Below, one piece after another: positions 39,636-49,532 of a stretch of DNA of 64,000 bases. Location: the NCBI RefSeq assembly GCF_002259745.1, contig NZ_MWWW01000028.1, positions 34,355 to 98,354 on the forward strand, given 5' to 3'. The notes below the pieces were generated by a model. That model had not been told where the DNA came from, made no database searches, and saw only the letters and a program-made list of their open reading frames with translations. The position numbers and the translations under genes were made by a program. The stretch is from Bifidobacterium myosotis. GTDB lineage: Bacteria; Actinomycetota; Actinomycetes; Actinomycetales; Bifidobacteriaceae. How positions within the stretch are numbered: the stretch's first letter is position 1; the number at the start of each line of letters is the position of its first letter.

Positions 39636-42600
39636 ATGGCCAAGGACCTGCAGATGATCGCCGACCGGTGGATGATGGAAAGCCGTCAGCTGGTCAACTG
39701 GGGATCGTACGAGGGCTACCACGAGTTCCGTCCGTCCATGGACCGCGACCTGCCGGTGACGCTGCTCGCCGGCGCCAGCGAATCCGGCAAATCCACGCTG
39801 GTGGACGCGCAGATCTCACTGCTGTACCCGACCGGCACCCCGTTCAACAAGGCTTCGAATTCGGGCCGTTCGGAGCGCAGTGACTACACGTACCTGCTCG
39901 GCATGGTCGGCGTGGGCAACACCGGCGACGGCGACCGGCCGATCTACCTGCGCGGCCGCGACCGCGCAACCGGCGCGCCGCAGGCCGTCTGGGGCGCGAT
40001 CGTGGACACCTACCGCAACGCGACCGATGGCGCGACCCTGTCGTGCGGCAAGTTCCTGTACCTCATGCCCGGCGACGAGAAGAACGCCGTACGCCGCCAG
40101 TACGCGGTCTGGGACCAGCGGATCGACCCGCGCGCCATGGACCGCTACCGCGACGCGCCGTTCACGCCGACGCAGCTCAAGGCCGCATACCCACAATGCC
40201 TCACGTTCCCCAGCGCCGAGGCGTTCCACGAGCACATCTGGGCCGTCATGGGCCTGAGCGCCGAAGCATGCCGTCTGCTCGCCAAAATCCAGTCCGCTGA
40301 CGCGCCCTCCCGGCTCGACGACATCTTCAAGCAGGGCGTGCTCGGCGTGCCGGAGGCCCTCGAACTGGCCCGCACCACCATCGAGGACTACGAACGCTAC
40401 GACCAGAACTTCCACGCCATGGAGGAGAAGACCCGCCGGATGAACGCCCTGCGCGGCATCCGCGAGGCTTATGACGCATGGGCCGAGGCGCGTGGCAAGG
40501 CGCTCGCCTTCGACCCGGTCAGACCGGCCGACGGCGCGGTGCCTCAGATCTTGCGCGACTGGGCGACGGCCCGTATGGCCGAGGAGGTAGCCAGGCAGCT
40601 GCCGATCGACCGCGCCGAACAGGGGGACCGGGATGGCGAGGCCAAGTCCGCCCGCCGCCGTGCCGAGAGCCTGCGGTCCCGCCTCGACCTGATTCGCGCC
40701 CAGATGCAGGGATTGGATGGCGGGAACCTGACCCGCCTCGACATGGAACTCGAGCAGGCCCGCAGGACCCTGGACGACGTCGAAGCCACCCGCACGCGCA
40801 TCGAACAGACGTTCGCATCTATCGGGGAGCAGCTGCCCGACACCGAAGAGGCGTGGAACGAACGACGCCTGGACGCCGTGAACTTCAAACGTGGATACGA
40901 CGAGCACGCCGATGCATGCGAGGAATCCCTCACCGCGGCCATCAACGCCCGAGCCGACGCCCGTACGGCGATCGAACGGGCCCAGCGCGACTTCGACCGG
41001 CAACAATCCCAGCGCACCCGCATCTCCCAGCAGATGGACGAGACCCGGGCCATGCTCTGCCGCGCCACCGGACTGACCGCAGCCGAACTGCCCTACGTCG
41101 CCGAACTCATGGACGTGCGCGAGGATCAGGAACGCTGGCGTCTGGCCATGAACGTGGCCTACGCACCCATCGCCCAGACCATTCTGGTGGACAAGCGCCA
41201 CGAGCGGGGCTTCGCCGCCAAGGTCAGCACCATCGACCCGCACGCGATGACCCGCCGCACCTGGCAGTTCATCGACACCACGCATGACTACGAGGTGGAC
41301 GGCCGCGCGCGCACCGGAGCCGACGGTGCGGGGGACAACGGAAACGGGCATGCCTCATCCGATGATGCGGATTGGCTGTCCGGCAAACTGCGCTACCGCG
41401 AGGACTCGCCGTTCATCGGATGGCTGCGTATGCAGACCTGCTCCGAACGGCTCGACGCACGGTGCGTCGACGCCATCGACGACACGGACCGCGACACCCG
41501 TCAGGTGCAGGCGGACGGCCAGATCAAATCCGGCTCGCGCGGACAGCACGGCATCAAGGACCGCGCGCAGGTCATCGGATTCGCCAACGAGTCCTCCCTC
41601 GACGCGCTCAACCGACGTATCAAGGACGCGCAGGCGGCCCTTCAGGAGGCGGAACACGACTACACGGCCGCCAAGACGCAGTCCGACAACCTGCATCGCG
41701 GACTCGAACTGGCCAACCAGCTCGCCTACACCTCATGGGAACGCATCGACGTGGCCGGCGCGCGCAAGGCCATCGAGGACACGCAGAACGCCATCGACGC
41801 CATCGTCAAGGACCCCAAGCTCGCCGAACTCACCCGGCAGCGTGACGAGCTGAACGACGAGCTCGACCGAATCGAACGCCGCCGCATCGAGGCGGAACGC
41901 GACGCCGCCTTCGCCGGACAGGCCGTGGACGCGGCCGTGCTATGGCTGCGCGACCACACGGGCGCGAACGCAGACACAGCCGCAGGGTCAGGCACAGGCG
42001 TGGGCAAGGCCGAGCGCGCCGACGCCCTGCCCGAGGACGTCCTTGCCGCGCTCGCGGAATCGTACGAGAACAAGTTCTCCGGCATGACGGATGCGGCGAT
42101 TCGGGCCCATATGATCATCGGCGCGGGTGCGGCGACGAGCACGGGTGCAGTCGCGAGCGCGCCAGGTTCCATAACGCCGCAGACGAGTTTCACGGACCGG
42201 GTCATCGCGGGAATCGGCAAGGACGTGGCGGCGCACGTCGCCCTGCTGGAGAGCCAGGCCGACGCCAAGCGCACCGCCGTCGAATCGCGCATGGGCACCT
42301 ACGTCGGCCTGTATGCGGCCGATGACGATGCGCTGACCGCCAGCGTGGCGGACTACCGGTACTATCTCGATGAGCTCGACAGCCTGACGCGGCTGTCCGC
42401 CGTCGCGGCCACGGACGCCGAATACCGGCGGTGCCTCGACCAGCTGCTGATGAGCCTGCTGACCATCAAGCGCGCCATTGACACGGACGCCGGCGACATC
42501 CTCGACCAGCTCGATCGCATCAACGCGATGCTGGACGGGCAGACCTTCGGCCCGCGGCACGGCAGTCTGTCGCTGCATGCGGACGTGCGCCGTCCGGACC

Positions 42601-43229
42601 GTGCCTTCGCGGCCGGGTTGCAGCGCGCCATCCGCCTGCTCAACGACTGGAAGGGCGGCGGCGACGGTCGGCAGGGCGATATCGGGGAATCCCGCCGGAC
42701 GTTCGCCGCGTGCGCCCCGATCATCGAACTGCTGCGCCGCGAACTCGCCCAGGTCAAGGACGTCAACGGCATCCGCAGCTACGGCGCGCGCAACCTCGAC
42801 CCGCGCTGCCGCTCCTCGTTCTACGCCGTCGTGCATCACGAGGACGGGCCGGACGAACGCATCACCTCCACCGGCGGGCGTTCGGGCGGCGCCCTGCAGG
42901 AGCTCACCTCGTTCGTCTACGGCGCGGCGCTCATCTACCTGCTCGGCGGCGGCATGGAGAACCGGCTCAAACCCAGCTACACCACGCTGTTCCTCGACGA
43001 GGCGCTCATCAAGGCCGACGGCCGCTACACGCAGCGCGCGCTGAGCGTGCTGCCGCGACTCGGCTTCCAGGTGATCGTCTCCGCCCCCGAAAGCAAGACC
43101 GGCGAGATCCTCGAGGTCTCCACCAAGGCCTACGTGACCCGCAAGGACCCCGACACAGGGCTGACCTCGCTCGCCGAAGCCACATGGGGCGACTACGCCG
43201 ACGCCTTGGAGGAGCGCGTCGACGACTGA
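39636..43229 (+). CDS. jetC: JetC / MksB SMC-like ATPase
   Basis: About 1197 residues. Walker A GASESGKST is at 46-54. Long coiled coils rich in Arg/Ala/Glu (about 320-520 and 660-900) surround a hinge region near 560-640. The C-terminal head has GGRSGGALQELTSF (signature) and Walker B LFLDEALIKAD with Asp1121/Glu1122. This is the motor that extrudes DNA loops in Wadjet/MksB systems. The next gene, holA, begins only 29 bases later; no jetD follows. Confidence 0.9.
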   Translation: MAKDLQMIADRWMMESRQLVNWGSYEGYHEFRPSMDRDLPVTLLAGASESGKSTLVDAQISLLYPTGTPFNKASNSGRSERSDYTYLLGMVGVGNTGDGDRPIYLRGRDRATGAPQAVWGAIVDTYRNATDGATLSCGKFLYLMPGDEKNAVRRQYAVWDQRIDPRAMDRYRDAPFTPTQLKAAYPQCLTFPSAEAFHEHIWAVMGLSAEACRLLAKIQSADAPSRLDDIFKQGVLGVPEALELARTTIEDYERYDQNFHAMEEKTRRMNALRGIREAYDAWAEARGKALAFDPVRPADGAVPQILRDWATARMAEEVARQLPIDRAEQGDRDGEAKSARRRAESLRSRLDLIRAQMQGLDGGNLTRLDMELEQARRTLDDVEATRTRIEQTFASIGEQLPDTEEAWNERRLDAVNFKRGYDEHADACEESLTAAINARADARTAIERAQRDFDRQQSQRTRISQQMDETRAMLCRATGLTAAELPYVAELMDVREDQERWRLAMNVAYAPIAQTILVDKRHERGFAAKVSTIDPHAMTRRTWQFIDTTHDYEVDGRARTGADGAGDNGNGHASSDDADWLSGKLRYREDSPFIGWLRMQTCSERLDARCVDAIDDTDRDTRQVQADGQIKSGSRGQHGIKDRAQVIGFANESSLDALNRRIKDAQAALQEAEHDYTAAKTQSDNLHRGLELANQLAYTSWERIDVAGARKAIEDTQNAIDAIVKDPKLAELTRQRDELNDELDRIERRRIEAERDAAFAGQAVDAAVLWLRDHTGANADTAAGSGTGVGKAERADALPEDVLAALAESYENKFSGMTDAAIRAHMIIGAGAATSTGAVASAPGSITPQTSFTDRVIAGIGKDVAAHVALLESQADAKRTAVESRMGTYVGLYAADDDALTASVADYRYYLDELDSLTRLSAVAATDAEYRRCLDQLLMSLLTIKRAIDTDAGDILDQLDRINAMLDGQTFGPRHGSLSLHADVRRPDRAFAAGLQRAIRLLNDWKGGGDGRQGDIGESRRTFAACAPIIELLRRELAQVKDVNGIRSYGARNLDPRCRSSFYAVVHHEDGPDERITSTGGRSGGALQELTSFVYGAALIYLLGGGMENRLKPSYTTLFLDEALIKADGRYTQRALSVLPRLGFQVIVSAPESKTGEILEVSTKAYVTRKDPDTGLTSLAEATWGDYADALEERVDD

Positions 43230-43258
43230 TCGGTTGATTGTCCAACGGATGTGGGGTG

Positions 43259-44239
43259 ATGGAAACCATGGCCAGAGCAGCAACGAACGCACCGGTGACG
43301 GTGGTGCCGGGCGGGGACGCCTATCTCAACGGGGAACGCGTCAAGGAACTGTGTGCCGCGGCGCTCAAGGCCCGGCCCGACGCGGAACTCATCGAACTGG
43401 ACGCCACCACGGCGGACCGGTACGCCTTCGACGAGGCGGTCAGCCCGTCGCTGCTCGCGGACGTGGCCGTGGTCAAGCTCACGAACCTGCAGAACGCGGA
43501 CGACCGGCTCGCCGAGGCGCTGGTGGACTACACCAAGGAGGCGCTGAAGGACCCCGCCGGCTCCAGCGTGGTGATCTGCCAGCATGAGGGCGGCGTGAAG
43601 GGCAAGCGCGTCCTCGACCAACTCGTCAAGGCGGGCGCCCGCAAAGAGGAGGTGCCCGACCTCAAGAAGCCGGACGCCCAGCTCAACTTCGTTATCGCAC
43701 AGTTCGAGAAACGTGGCCGGCGCGTGGAGCCGATGGCCGCCCAACAGCTCGTCTCCGTGCTGGGCGGCAGGACCGGAGAACTGGCCGCCATGTGCGAACA
43801 ACTGTGCTTCGACTTCGACGACGACCCCATCGGTCTGGACCGTGTGAACCAGTATCTGACGGCCAACCCGCAGGTCACCGGCTTCGCCGTGGCCGACAAG
43901 GCCGTGGAGGGTCGGACCGCTGAAGCCATCGTGATGATGCGCTCCGCCGTCGAGCAGGGCACGGACCCGATCGCGCTCATCGGCGCGCTTGCGATGAAGC
44001 TGCGCACCCTCGCCAAGGCGTCCGCCGTGAAGTCCGGCACGATCTCGCAAGCCGAGGCAAAGACGAACCCCTGGGTGCTGCGCAACGCGATGAGACAGCT
44101 CGGCGGATGGACCTCGCCGGGATTGTCCCACTGCATCCGCATGCTCGCCTGGGCGGATGAGCAGAGCAAGTCGAACGGCGGCGATCCGCTGTATGCGCTG
44201 GAACGCTGCATCGAGGACATCAGCCGCAAGGGGCGATGA
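43259..44239 (+). CDS. holA: DNA polymerase III delta subunit
   Basis: About 326 residues. Opens the sliding clamp during clamp loading. TVVPGGDAYLNGERVKEL at the start, VICQHEGGVKGKRVLDQLVKAG and the C-terminal LAWADEQSKSNGGDPLYALER are typical of actinobacterial HolA. ATG at 43259 is preferred, after GGATGTGGGG; the ATG at 43268 is an alternative. Usually found after comEC in this group, but here it follows jetC by 29 bases, so its expression may depend on the jet transcript. Confidence 0.9.
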   Translation: METMARAATNAPVTVVPGGDAYLNGERVKELCAAALKARPDAELIELDATTADRYAFDEAVSPSLLADVAVVKLTNLQNADDRLAEALVDYTKEALKDPAGSSVVICQHEGGVKGKRVLDQLVKAGARKEEVPDLKKPDAQLNFVIAQFEKRGRRVEPMAAQQLVSVLGGRTGELAAMCEQLCFDFDDDPIGLDRVNQYLTANPQVTGFAVADKAVEGRTAEAIVMMRSAVEQGTDPIALIGALAMKLRTLAKASAVKSGTISQAEAKTNPWVLRNAMRQLGGWTSPGLSHCIRMLAWADEQSKSNGGDPLYALERCIEDISRKGR

Positions 44240-44459
44240 TGGCCGACGGACGGACGGTCGCTTCCGAGGCCGTCCGCCGGCTGTCCGGGGCGAGCCGGAA
44301 CGGGTGTGCCGGCGGGAGTCGAGCCGAATGGAACATCCGTTCGATACGATGTCGTGCCGTGCCGGTTTCGCATCGGCGACGCGGCGGCATAGGGCATACA
44401 TATGGCATAACGGGATACATCGGAGCACATGACGTAACGGTTGGGAAGGAGTATGGAAT

Positions 44460-45020
44460 ATGAGCGAAACAACCACGGTGACGGTGCCGACCGGCGAGGA
44501 CATGCAGGCGTTGGGACGCCGCGTGGCGGGTCTGGTGCGTGGCGGCGACGTGCTGCTGCTGTCCGGTCCGCTGGGCGCCGGCAAGACCACGTTCGCGCAG
44601 GGCTTCGGCGCAGGCCTCGCCATCGGGGAGCCCATCGTCTCGCCGACCTTCACCATCGCCCGTGAACTGGATGGCAGGTTCCCGGACGGCACGCCCGCGC
44701 ATCTGGTGCATGTGGACGCCTACCGGCTCGGCGGCGCATCCTACGCGCCCGGTCAGGACGCGGTCGGTCGTCTGTTGGACGAGCTCGAATCGCTGGGATT
44801 GGACGAGGAGCTGGAGGACCCCGGCGAGCACACGGTGGTACTCATGGAGTGGGGCGAGCAGATGGCCACGGCCCTGGCCCCCGAACGTCTCGAGATTCAT
44901 ATCGAGCGCCCGCTGGAGGCGGCCCGCGCGGTCGACGAGGACGGCGAACTGACCGGTGACGGCGACCGCATCGTGCGGTTCGTCCCGGTCGGCGCGCGCT
45001 GGGCGTCGTTCTCGCTGTAG
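44460..45020 (+). CDS. tsaE: tRNA t6A modification ATPase
   Basis: About 186 residues. Walker A GPLGAGKTT (about 35-43), then SPTFTIARELDG and HVDAYRLGG, all TsaE signatures, and LMEWGEQM near the end of the core. Acts with TsaB and TsaD to make threonylcarbamoyl-adenosine at position 37 of ANN-decoding tRNAs. AAGGAG precedes the ATG. The 220 bases between holA and this gene show no other feature. Confidence 0.95.
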   Translation: MSETTTVTVPTGEDMQALGRRVAGLVRGGDVLLLSGPLGAGKTTFAQGFGAGLAIGEPIVSPTFTIARELDGRFPDGTPAHLVHVDAYRLGGASYAPGQDAVGRLLDELESLGLDEELEDPGEHTVVLMEWGEQMATALAPERLEIHIERPLEAARAVDEDGELTGDGDRIVRFVPVGARWASFSL

Positions 45021-45221
45021 CCGGCATTCGCCGGTCTCGGCTCTTGCCACAAGGAACTGGGGAGGTGTGGCGAGATGCACATCTCCTCGTTTCCCGTTGC
45101 ATAGGGAATCAGGACGCGAATGGAAGCGCATGCCGGAACCGCTCCGAGGCGGCCCTGGTAGTACACTCGTAAGGGCTTTTTCCGGCCGGGTATTCCGGCC
45201 GATGTTGTGAGGAGGATTGCA

Positions 45222-46043
45222 TTGGGCACGCACCATACGCTGGTGATCGACACCTCGTTCGGTTCCACGGTCGGCGTCACGGGAGGGCATGAACCCATTG
45301 TCGAGACCGATTCGCGCACCCATGTGGAGAGGTTGCAGGGCAACATCGCCCGTGCGGTCTCGGAGGCGGGACTGAAGCCCGCCGACCTCGACGAAATCAT
45401 CGTGGGCTTGGGGCCCGCGCCGTTCACCGGCCTGCGCGCCGGCATCGTGGCGGCCAAGGCATTGGCCTTCGCCACGGGCGCCCGGCTCGTCGGACGCAAC
45501 GTGCTCGAACCGCAGGCGCAGTGGAATCTCATCCGTCGGTCCAAGGCCGGCACGCTCGGCGACCCCAAGACGCTGCATGTGCTCACGCTCGCCGTGAACG
45601 ACGCCCGCCGCAAGCAGCTGTATTTCGAACTGTGCCCGAGCCCGTTGGACAGGGGAGACGTCGAGGTTGCCGATGCTCCGTCCGCCCCGCTCATCGCCAT
45701 GGACATCGATTACCCGGCGTCGATCGTGGAACGCGTGAACCATGCGGTGCATGCATACCGTCAGGCCGTCGAAGGCGACGTGGTGGTGGACGTCATCGGC
45801 CACGGCGCAGCAAAGTACGCCGACGTGCTGTCGGGCATCGCATCGGTCGGCGACATCGTCGACGAGTCCGTGCTCGATCAGGGCGCGCAGGGACTCGACA
45901 TCTTCGCTGCGGATGCGGTCGTCGCAGCCGACCGCAATCCGGGCGCCCCGGTCGAACCGCTGTATCTGCGGCGTCCGGACGCCGAGGTGCCGGCGCCGCT
46001 CAAGCATGTGCTGGGCCATGAAGGCGCGGAGCGGACGGCCTGA
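45222..46043 (+). CDS. tsaB: tRNA t6A modification protein TsaB
   Basis: About 273 residues, ASKHA fold: LVIDTSFGSTVGV at the start, then GLGPAPFTGLRAGIVAAKALAFA, the TsaB hallmark. Forms the TsaB-TsaD heterodimer. I choose TTG at 45222, six bases after AGGAGG; the longer GTG-started frame at 45207 would place the start upstream of that site. The stop overlaps rimI (TGATG). Confidence 0.93.
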   Translation: MGTHHTLVIDTSFGSTVGVTGGHEPIVETDSRTHVERLQGNIARAVSEAGLKPADLDEIIVGLGPAPFTGLRAGIVAAKALAFATGARLVGRNVLEPQAQWNLIRRSKAGTLGDPKTLHVLTLAVNDARRKQLYFELCPSPLDRGDVEVADAPSAPLIAMDIDYPASIVERVNHAVHAYRQAVEGDVVVDVIGHGAAKYADVLSGIASVGDIVDESVLDQGAQGLDIFAADAVVAADRNPGAPVEPLYLRRPDAEVPAPLKHVLGHEGAERTA

Positions 46044-46690
46044 TGATCAGGGGATTGGATGAACTTGGCCGTGAGCGTGCCATCGCCGCCATGCGGGCGC
46101 TGGAGGTCGAGCTGTTCGGCAACCACGCGTGGAGCGAGGCATCGGTAAGGCAGGAACTGACCGCGCCGGGGCGCGTCTACGTATTCGACGTGGCGGACGG
46201 GTCGCCGGACGCGGCGGGCGTAGCGCAATCCCCGGCCGAGTCTTCGGCGGAAGCCTCGCCGGCTCCCATCGTCCGCGGATTCGCCGGATACTGGTACGAC
46301 GGCGAGGACGCGGAAATCATGGACGTGGGCGTTGGCCGTGCCTACCAGCGTCGGGGCATCGCGAAGGCGTTGATGGGGGAGCTCATCGCCCGGGCCAAAG
46401 ATCAGGGCGCGCGACGCATGCTGCTCGAGGTCAGCGTGGTCAACGAGCCGGCCATTGCCCTCTACCGGGGCTTCGGCTTCGAGCGCATCGGCCTGCGCAA
46501 ACGGTACTACCAGCCGGAAGGCATCGACGCATACGTGATGGCGTTGGATCTGGAGCCGCGCGTGGTCGGCTTCCAGAGCACCGTCGGCACGGCTGCGGAT
46601 GCCGGTGTCATCAATGGCGGCGACGTCAATCGCGGCAGCAATCACGACGGCGAACACGGCGACGACAAGGAACAGGGGCGGCAATCATGA
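46043..46690 (+). CDS. rimI: Ribosomal-protein-alanine N-acetyltransferase
   Basis: About 215 residues, GNAT fold with acetyl-CoA loop VGRAYQRRGIAKALM and EVSVVNEPAIALYRGFGFE, then RKRYY, as in RimI. The usual length is about 150-160; a Gly/Asn/Asp-rich tail of about 40 residues follows the core, and a short Ala/Ser/Pro insertion is near 55-72. Overlaps tsaB and tsaD. Its place between tsaB and tsaD is common. Confidence 0.92.
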   Translation: MIRGLDELGRERAIAAMRALEVELFGNHAWSEASVRQELTAPGRVYVFDVADGSPDAAGVAQSPAESSAEASPAPIVRGFAGYWYDGEDAEIMDVGVGRAYQRRGIAKALMGELIARAKDQGARRMLLEVSVVNEPAIALYRGFGFERIGLRKRYYQPEGIDAYVMALDLEPRVVGFQSTVGTAADAGVINGGDVNRGSNHDGEHGDDKEQGRQS

Positions 46691-47730
46691 GCGAACCGAT
46701 CGTACTGGGCATCGAATCCACCTGCGACGAGACCGCGGCGGCCATCGTGCGCGGCCGCGAGCTGCTTTCCAACGTGGTGGCCTCCTCGATGGAGGAGCAC
46801 GCGCGATACGGCGGCGTGATTCCCGAAATCGCCTCGCGCGCCCACGCCGAGGCGTTCGTGCCATGCGTTTCCAAAGCGTTGGCCGACGCGAACATGACGC
46901 TCGCCGACGTGGACGCCATCGCCGTCTCCGCAGGCCCCGGCCTCGCCGGCTGCCTGGCCGTGGGCGTCTCCGGCGCCAAGGCGTTGGCATGGGCCTCCGG
47001 CAAGCCGCTGTACGGCATCAACCATGTGATCGGGCATATCGCGGTCACGCAGCTGCAGTTCGGCGCGTTCCCGCCGGACACGCTCGCGTTGATCGTCTCG
47101 GGTGGCCACACGTCGCTGCTGCATGTGGAGGACATGCCCCGCAGGATCGGCGTGGTGGGTACCACGCTGGACGACGCGGCGGGCGAATGCTTCGACAAGG
47201 TGGCGCGACTGCTGGGCTTCCCGTACCCCGGTGGCCCGCACATCGACCGTCATGCCCAGCACGGCGACCCGCACGCCATCCGTGTGCCGCAGGGTCTCAC
47301 GCAGGGCAAGGCCGGCGCCGCCCATCCGTACGACTTCAGCTTCTCCGGCGTCAAGACCGCCGTGGCCCGTTGGGTGGAAAGCGAGCAGGCTGAGGGGCAT
47401 GAGATCCCCGTGGACGATGTGTGCGCGTCGCTGGCCGATTCCGTGGCCACCGTGCTGGCTCGCAAGGCCATGCGCGGCTGCGAGCAGTACGGCTCGAACA
47501 CGCTGATCGTGGGAGGTGGCTTCTCCGCTAACTCGCAGCTGCGCGCCAAGCTGCTGGAATACGGCGAGCGGCATGGCGTCGAGGTGCGTATCCCGCAGAT
47601 CAAGCTGTGCACGGACAACGGCGCCATGGTCGCCATGCTCGGCGTGAACCTTGTCGAGGCCGGAGTCGCCCCCAGCGCCCCGGACTTCGCCATCGATTCC
47701 GCCATGCCCCTGACCAAGGTCAGTATGTGA
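46687..47730 (+). CDS. tsaD: tRNA t6A transferase subunit
   Basis: About 347 residues. Metal-binding HxxxH is HARYGGVIPEIASRAH, with IESTCDETAAA at the start and GAHPYDFSFSGVKTA-like motif AAHPYDFSFSGVKTA. Catalyses transfer of the threonylcarbamoyl group to A37. ATGA overlap with rimI sets the start; the frame opens far upstream but only inside rimI. Ends the holA/tsaE/tsaB/rimI/tsaD block. Confidence 0.96.
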   Translation: MSEPIVLGIESTCDETAAAIVRGRELLSNVVASSMEEHARYGGVIPEIASRAHAEAFVPCVSKALADANMTLADVDAIAVSAGPGLAGCLAVGVSGAKALAWASGKPLYGINHVIGHIAVTQLQFGAFPPDTLALIVSGGHTSLLHVEDMPRRIGVVGTTLDDAAGECFDKVARLLGFPYPGGPHIDRHAQHGDPHAIRVPQGLTQGKAGAAHPYDFSFSGVKTAVARWVESEQAEGHEIPVDDVCASLADSVATVLARKAMRGCEQYGSNTLIVGGGFSANSQLRAKLLEYGERHGVEVRIPQIKLCTDNGAMVAMLGVNLVEAGVAPSAPDFAIDSAMPLTKVSM

Positions 47731-47801
47731 GCGACGTCTTATCCTCTGCCGCGAAAACGTGCGAAGAGTCAGCCGGGCTGTATCCGGCGAGGAAGAACAC
47801 C

Positions 47802-48035
47802 TCAGGCATTGGCATATTCCCTATCGATAGCGCGGAAATCGTCAATCATCGGCTTCATCTTGCCGAACCAATGATGCAGGAAGGACTCTCCCTCCTTGCC
47901 GAATGTAGATGACAGGATGTTGCCCCGGTCATCCAATGTCGCGGTCCTGTCAAAGCCCAGTTCGGAGACGACCATCGTGTCGTCATCCCACTGGGTTTTG
48001 ATTCCGTCGATGATGAACACGTTCTCCTCAGGCAT
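47802..48035 (-). CDS. Small protein of unknown function
   Basis: About 77 residues, soluble and acidic (starts MPEENVFIIDGIKTQWDDD). AAGGAG lies six bases before the ATG at 48035, which supports it as a real gene despite its size. The pattern is two short beta-rich stretches and a C-terminal amphipathic helix. It faces tsaD tail to tail and shares a strand with tRNA-Asn. Nothing shows its role. Confidence 0.65.
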   Translation of the reverse strand: MPEENVFIIDGIKTQWDDDTMVVSELGFDRTATLDDRGNILSSTFGKEGESFLHHWFGKMKPMIDDFRAIDREYANA

Positions 48036-48100
48036 CTTCGTCTCCTTTCCGTGAGGGAATGGACACTTCCGGGATAGAACCTGACAGTCCATTTGTCGAG

Positions 48101-48130
48101 AAAACAAAAAGCCTCGGACGAATCCGAGGC
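48101..48130 (-). terminator. Terminator of tRNA-Asn
   Basis: Stem GCCTCGGA/TCCGAGGC (48111-48118 with 48123-48130), tetraloop, then on the minus strand TTTTTGTTTT. It lies eleven bases past the tRNA 3' end. Confidence 0.88.
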
Positions 48131-48141
48131 CTTTTATCGAG

Positions 48142-48214
<73 letters not shown>

Positions 48215-48251
48215 ATGCGTCTGTGTGCATCGCCAAGCGCTGCGCACAAGA

Positions 48252-48279
48252 TGAATATGTTATCCGCAATCCTTGGCAA
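48252..48279 (-). promoter_or_regulatory. Probable tRNA-Asn promoter
   Basis: Minus-strand TTGCCA (48274-48279) and TATTCA (48252-48257) are 16 bases apart, about 30 bases before the tRNA 5' end. The rest of the gap 48215-48518 shows no other gene. Confidence 0.45.
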
Positions 48280-48518
48280 TGCAACTTGCAGGGACTCTCC
48301 GGCGTGTCGCAATGATTCGCACTCCGCAACCATCACGGCGACCAACGGGGTCTTCCGAGAACTCCTCCCGGACGCCGCACCAACTGTCCACGGTTGCGAT
48401 GGCCTCAGCCGTCACGACTCGAGCGCCCGTCGCAGTGTCTAACCGATGCCTCCCTATGTTAGGCTCGCCGTAACGGCAGCGGCGCGGATGCCGCAGCACC
48501 GAACAACGGAGGAACATC

Positions 48519-49370
48519 ATGGCGGACGCCACGATTTTCGATCAGTATCCGCTCGATCAATGGAAGGAACCGGACCACCGCATCATGGACCGTTTCTCCC
48601 TGACGGGCAAGAAGGGATTCGTCACCGGCGGCGCCGGCGGTCTCGGCCGCAACGTAGCGGCGGCATGGGCCGAGGCGGGCGCCGACGTGGCCATCGTCGA
48701 TCTGCCGCGCACCAAGGACGTGCTCGAACCACTGGCGAAGGAACTGTCCGAGCGCTATGGCACCAACGTCGTACCGTTGTACTGCGACGTGTCCGACCGG
48801 GAACAGGTGGACGCGCTGAAGACGTCACTGATCGACGAGCTCGGCACCGTGGACGTCGCGTTCATCAATGCCGGCGTGAACGTGCCCGGCGACGATGCGG
48901 ACGAGCCGTACGAGGTCTGGCAGAAAACCATCGACATCAATCTGACCGGTGCCTATCTGACGGCCCAGATCGCCCAGCACATCATGCGCGACCATGGCCA
49001 CGGCGGCTCGCTGGTCTTCACGTCGTCCCTGTCGGCGCATAACGCGAACTTCATCGCCGGAGGCCCCTCACCGGTGGCCGCCTATGGCGCGTCCAAGGCC
49101 GGCATCTACGAGTATGCGCGCTATCTTGCGGCCGCTTTGGCGCCCTATGGCATCCGCTCGAACGCGATCTCGCCCGGATACGTGTGGTCCGGCATCTTCG
49201 AGGGGCGCATCGTGCCCGAGGCGCACGACCTGATGACCGCGCCGGTGCCGATGCACCGGTTCGGCACCAACGAGGAGATCGCCTCCGCGGTGCTGTTCCT
49301 CACCAGCGACGCCTCCTCATACGTCACCGGCACCAACCTGCAGGTCGATGGCGGTTATTCCGTGTACTAA
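48519..49370 (+). CDS. Short-chain dehydrogenase, probably polyol/sugar type
   Basis: About 283 residues. The cofactor loop is TGGAGGLGRNV, Asp after strand 2 (VDLPR) favours NAD, INAGVN replaces NNAG, active site Ser in SSLSAHN and YGASK, and the ending is FLTSDASSYVTGTNLQVDGGY. The FDQYPLDQWKEPDHRIMDRFSL leader (two parts) resembles fungal/bacterial mannitol or sorbitol dehydrogenases. GGAGGAAC precedes the ATG. It stands alone. Confidence 0.88.
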   Translation: MADATIFDQYPLDQWKEPDHRIMDRFSLTGKKGFVTGGAGGLGRNVAAAWAEAGADVAIVDLPRTKDVLEPLAKELSERYGTNVVPLYCDVSDREQVDALKTSLIDELGTVDVAFINAGVNVPGDDADEPYEVWQKTIDINLTGAYLTAQIAQHIMRDHGHGGSLVFTSSLSAHNANFIAGGPSPVAAYGASKAGIYEYARYLAAALAPYGIRSNAISPGYVWSGIFEGRIVPEAHDLMTAPVPMHRFGTNEEIASAVLFLTSDASSYVTGTNLQVDGGYSVY

Positions 49371-49470
49371 CGACGTACTAACGACCACAGCACGTTCGCC
49401 GGGCGTGAATGTGGATAACTCCGCAAGCTGGGACCACATGGCCGCGTTCGGCTGGACGTATGGGGCAAAC

Positions 49471-49530
49471 GCCCTCCAAGGTGGTGTCGTACGGCGAAGA
49501 CGCCGATGCGCAATCATCACCAAGGAGGGC
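49471..49530 (+). promoter_or_regulatory. Hairpin sequestering the ribosome binding site of the M23 gene
   Basis: GCCCTCC (49471-49477) pairs with GGAGGGC (49524-49530), which contains the Shine-Dalgarno. GGTGGTG (49480-49486) pairs with CATCACC (49515-49521) after a 2x2 internal loop. An inner stem CGGCG/CGCCG (49492-49496 with 49501-49505) caps it. The start codon follows at 49533. Confidence 0.65.
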
Positions 49531-49532
49531 AT

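Noticed and set aside
43230..44239. The gene after jetC as a candidate jetD
   Set aside because: Its product has the DNA polymerase III delta pattern and no Toprim or DUF2220 features.
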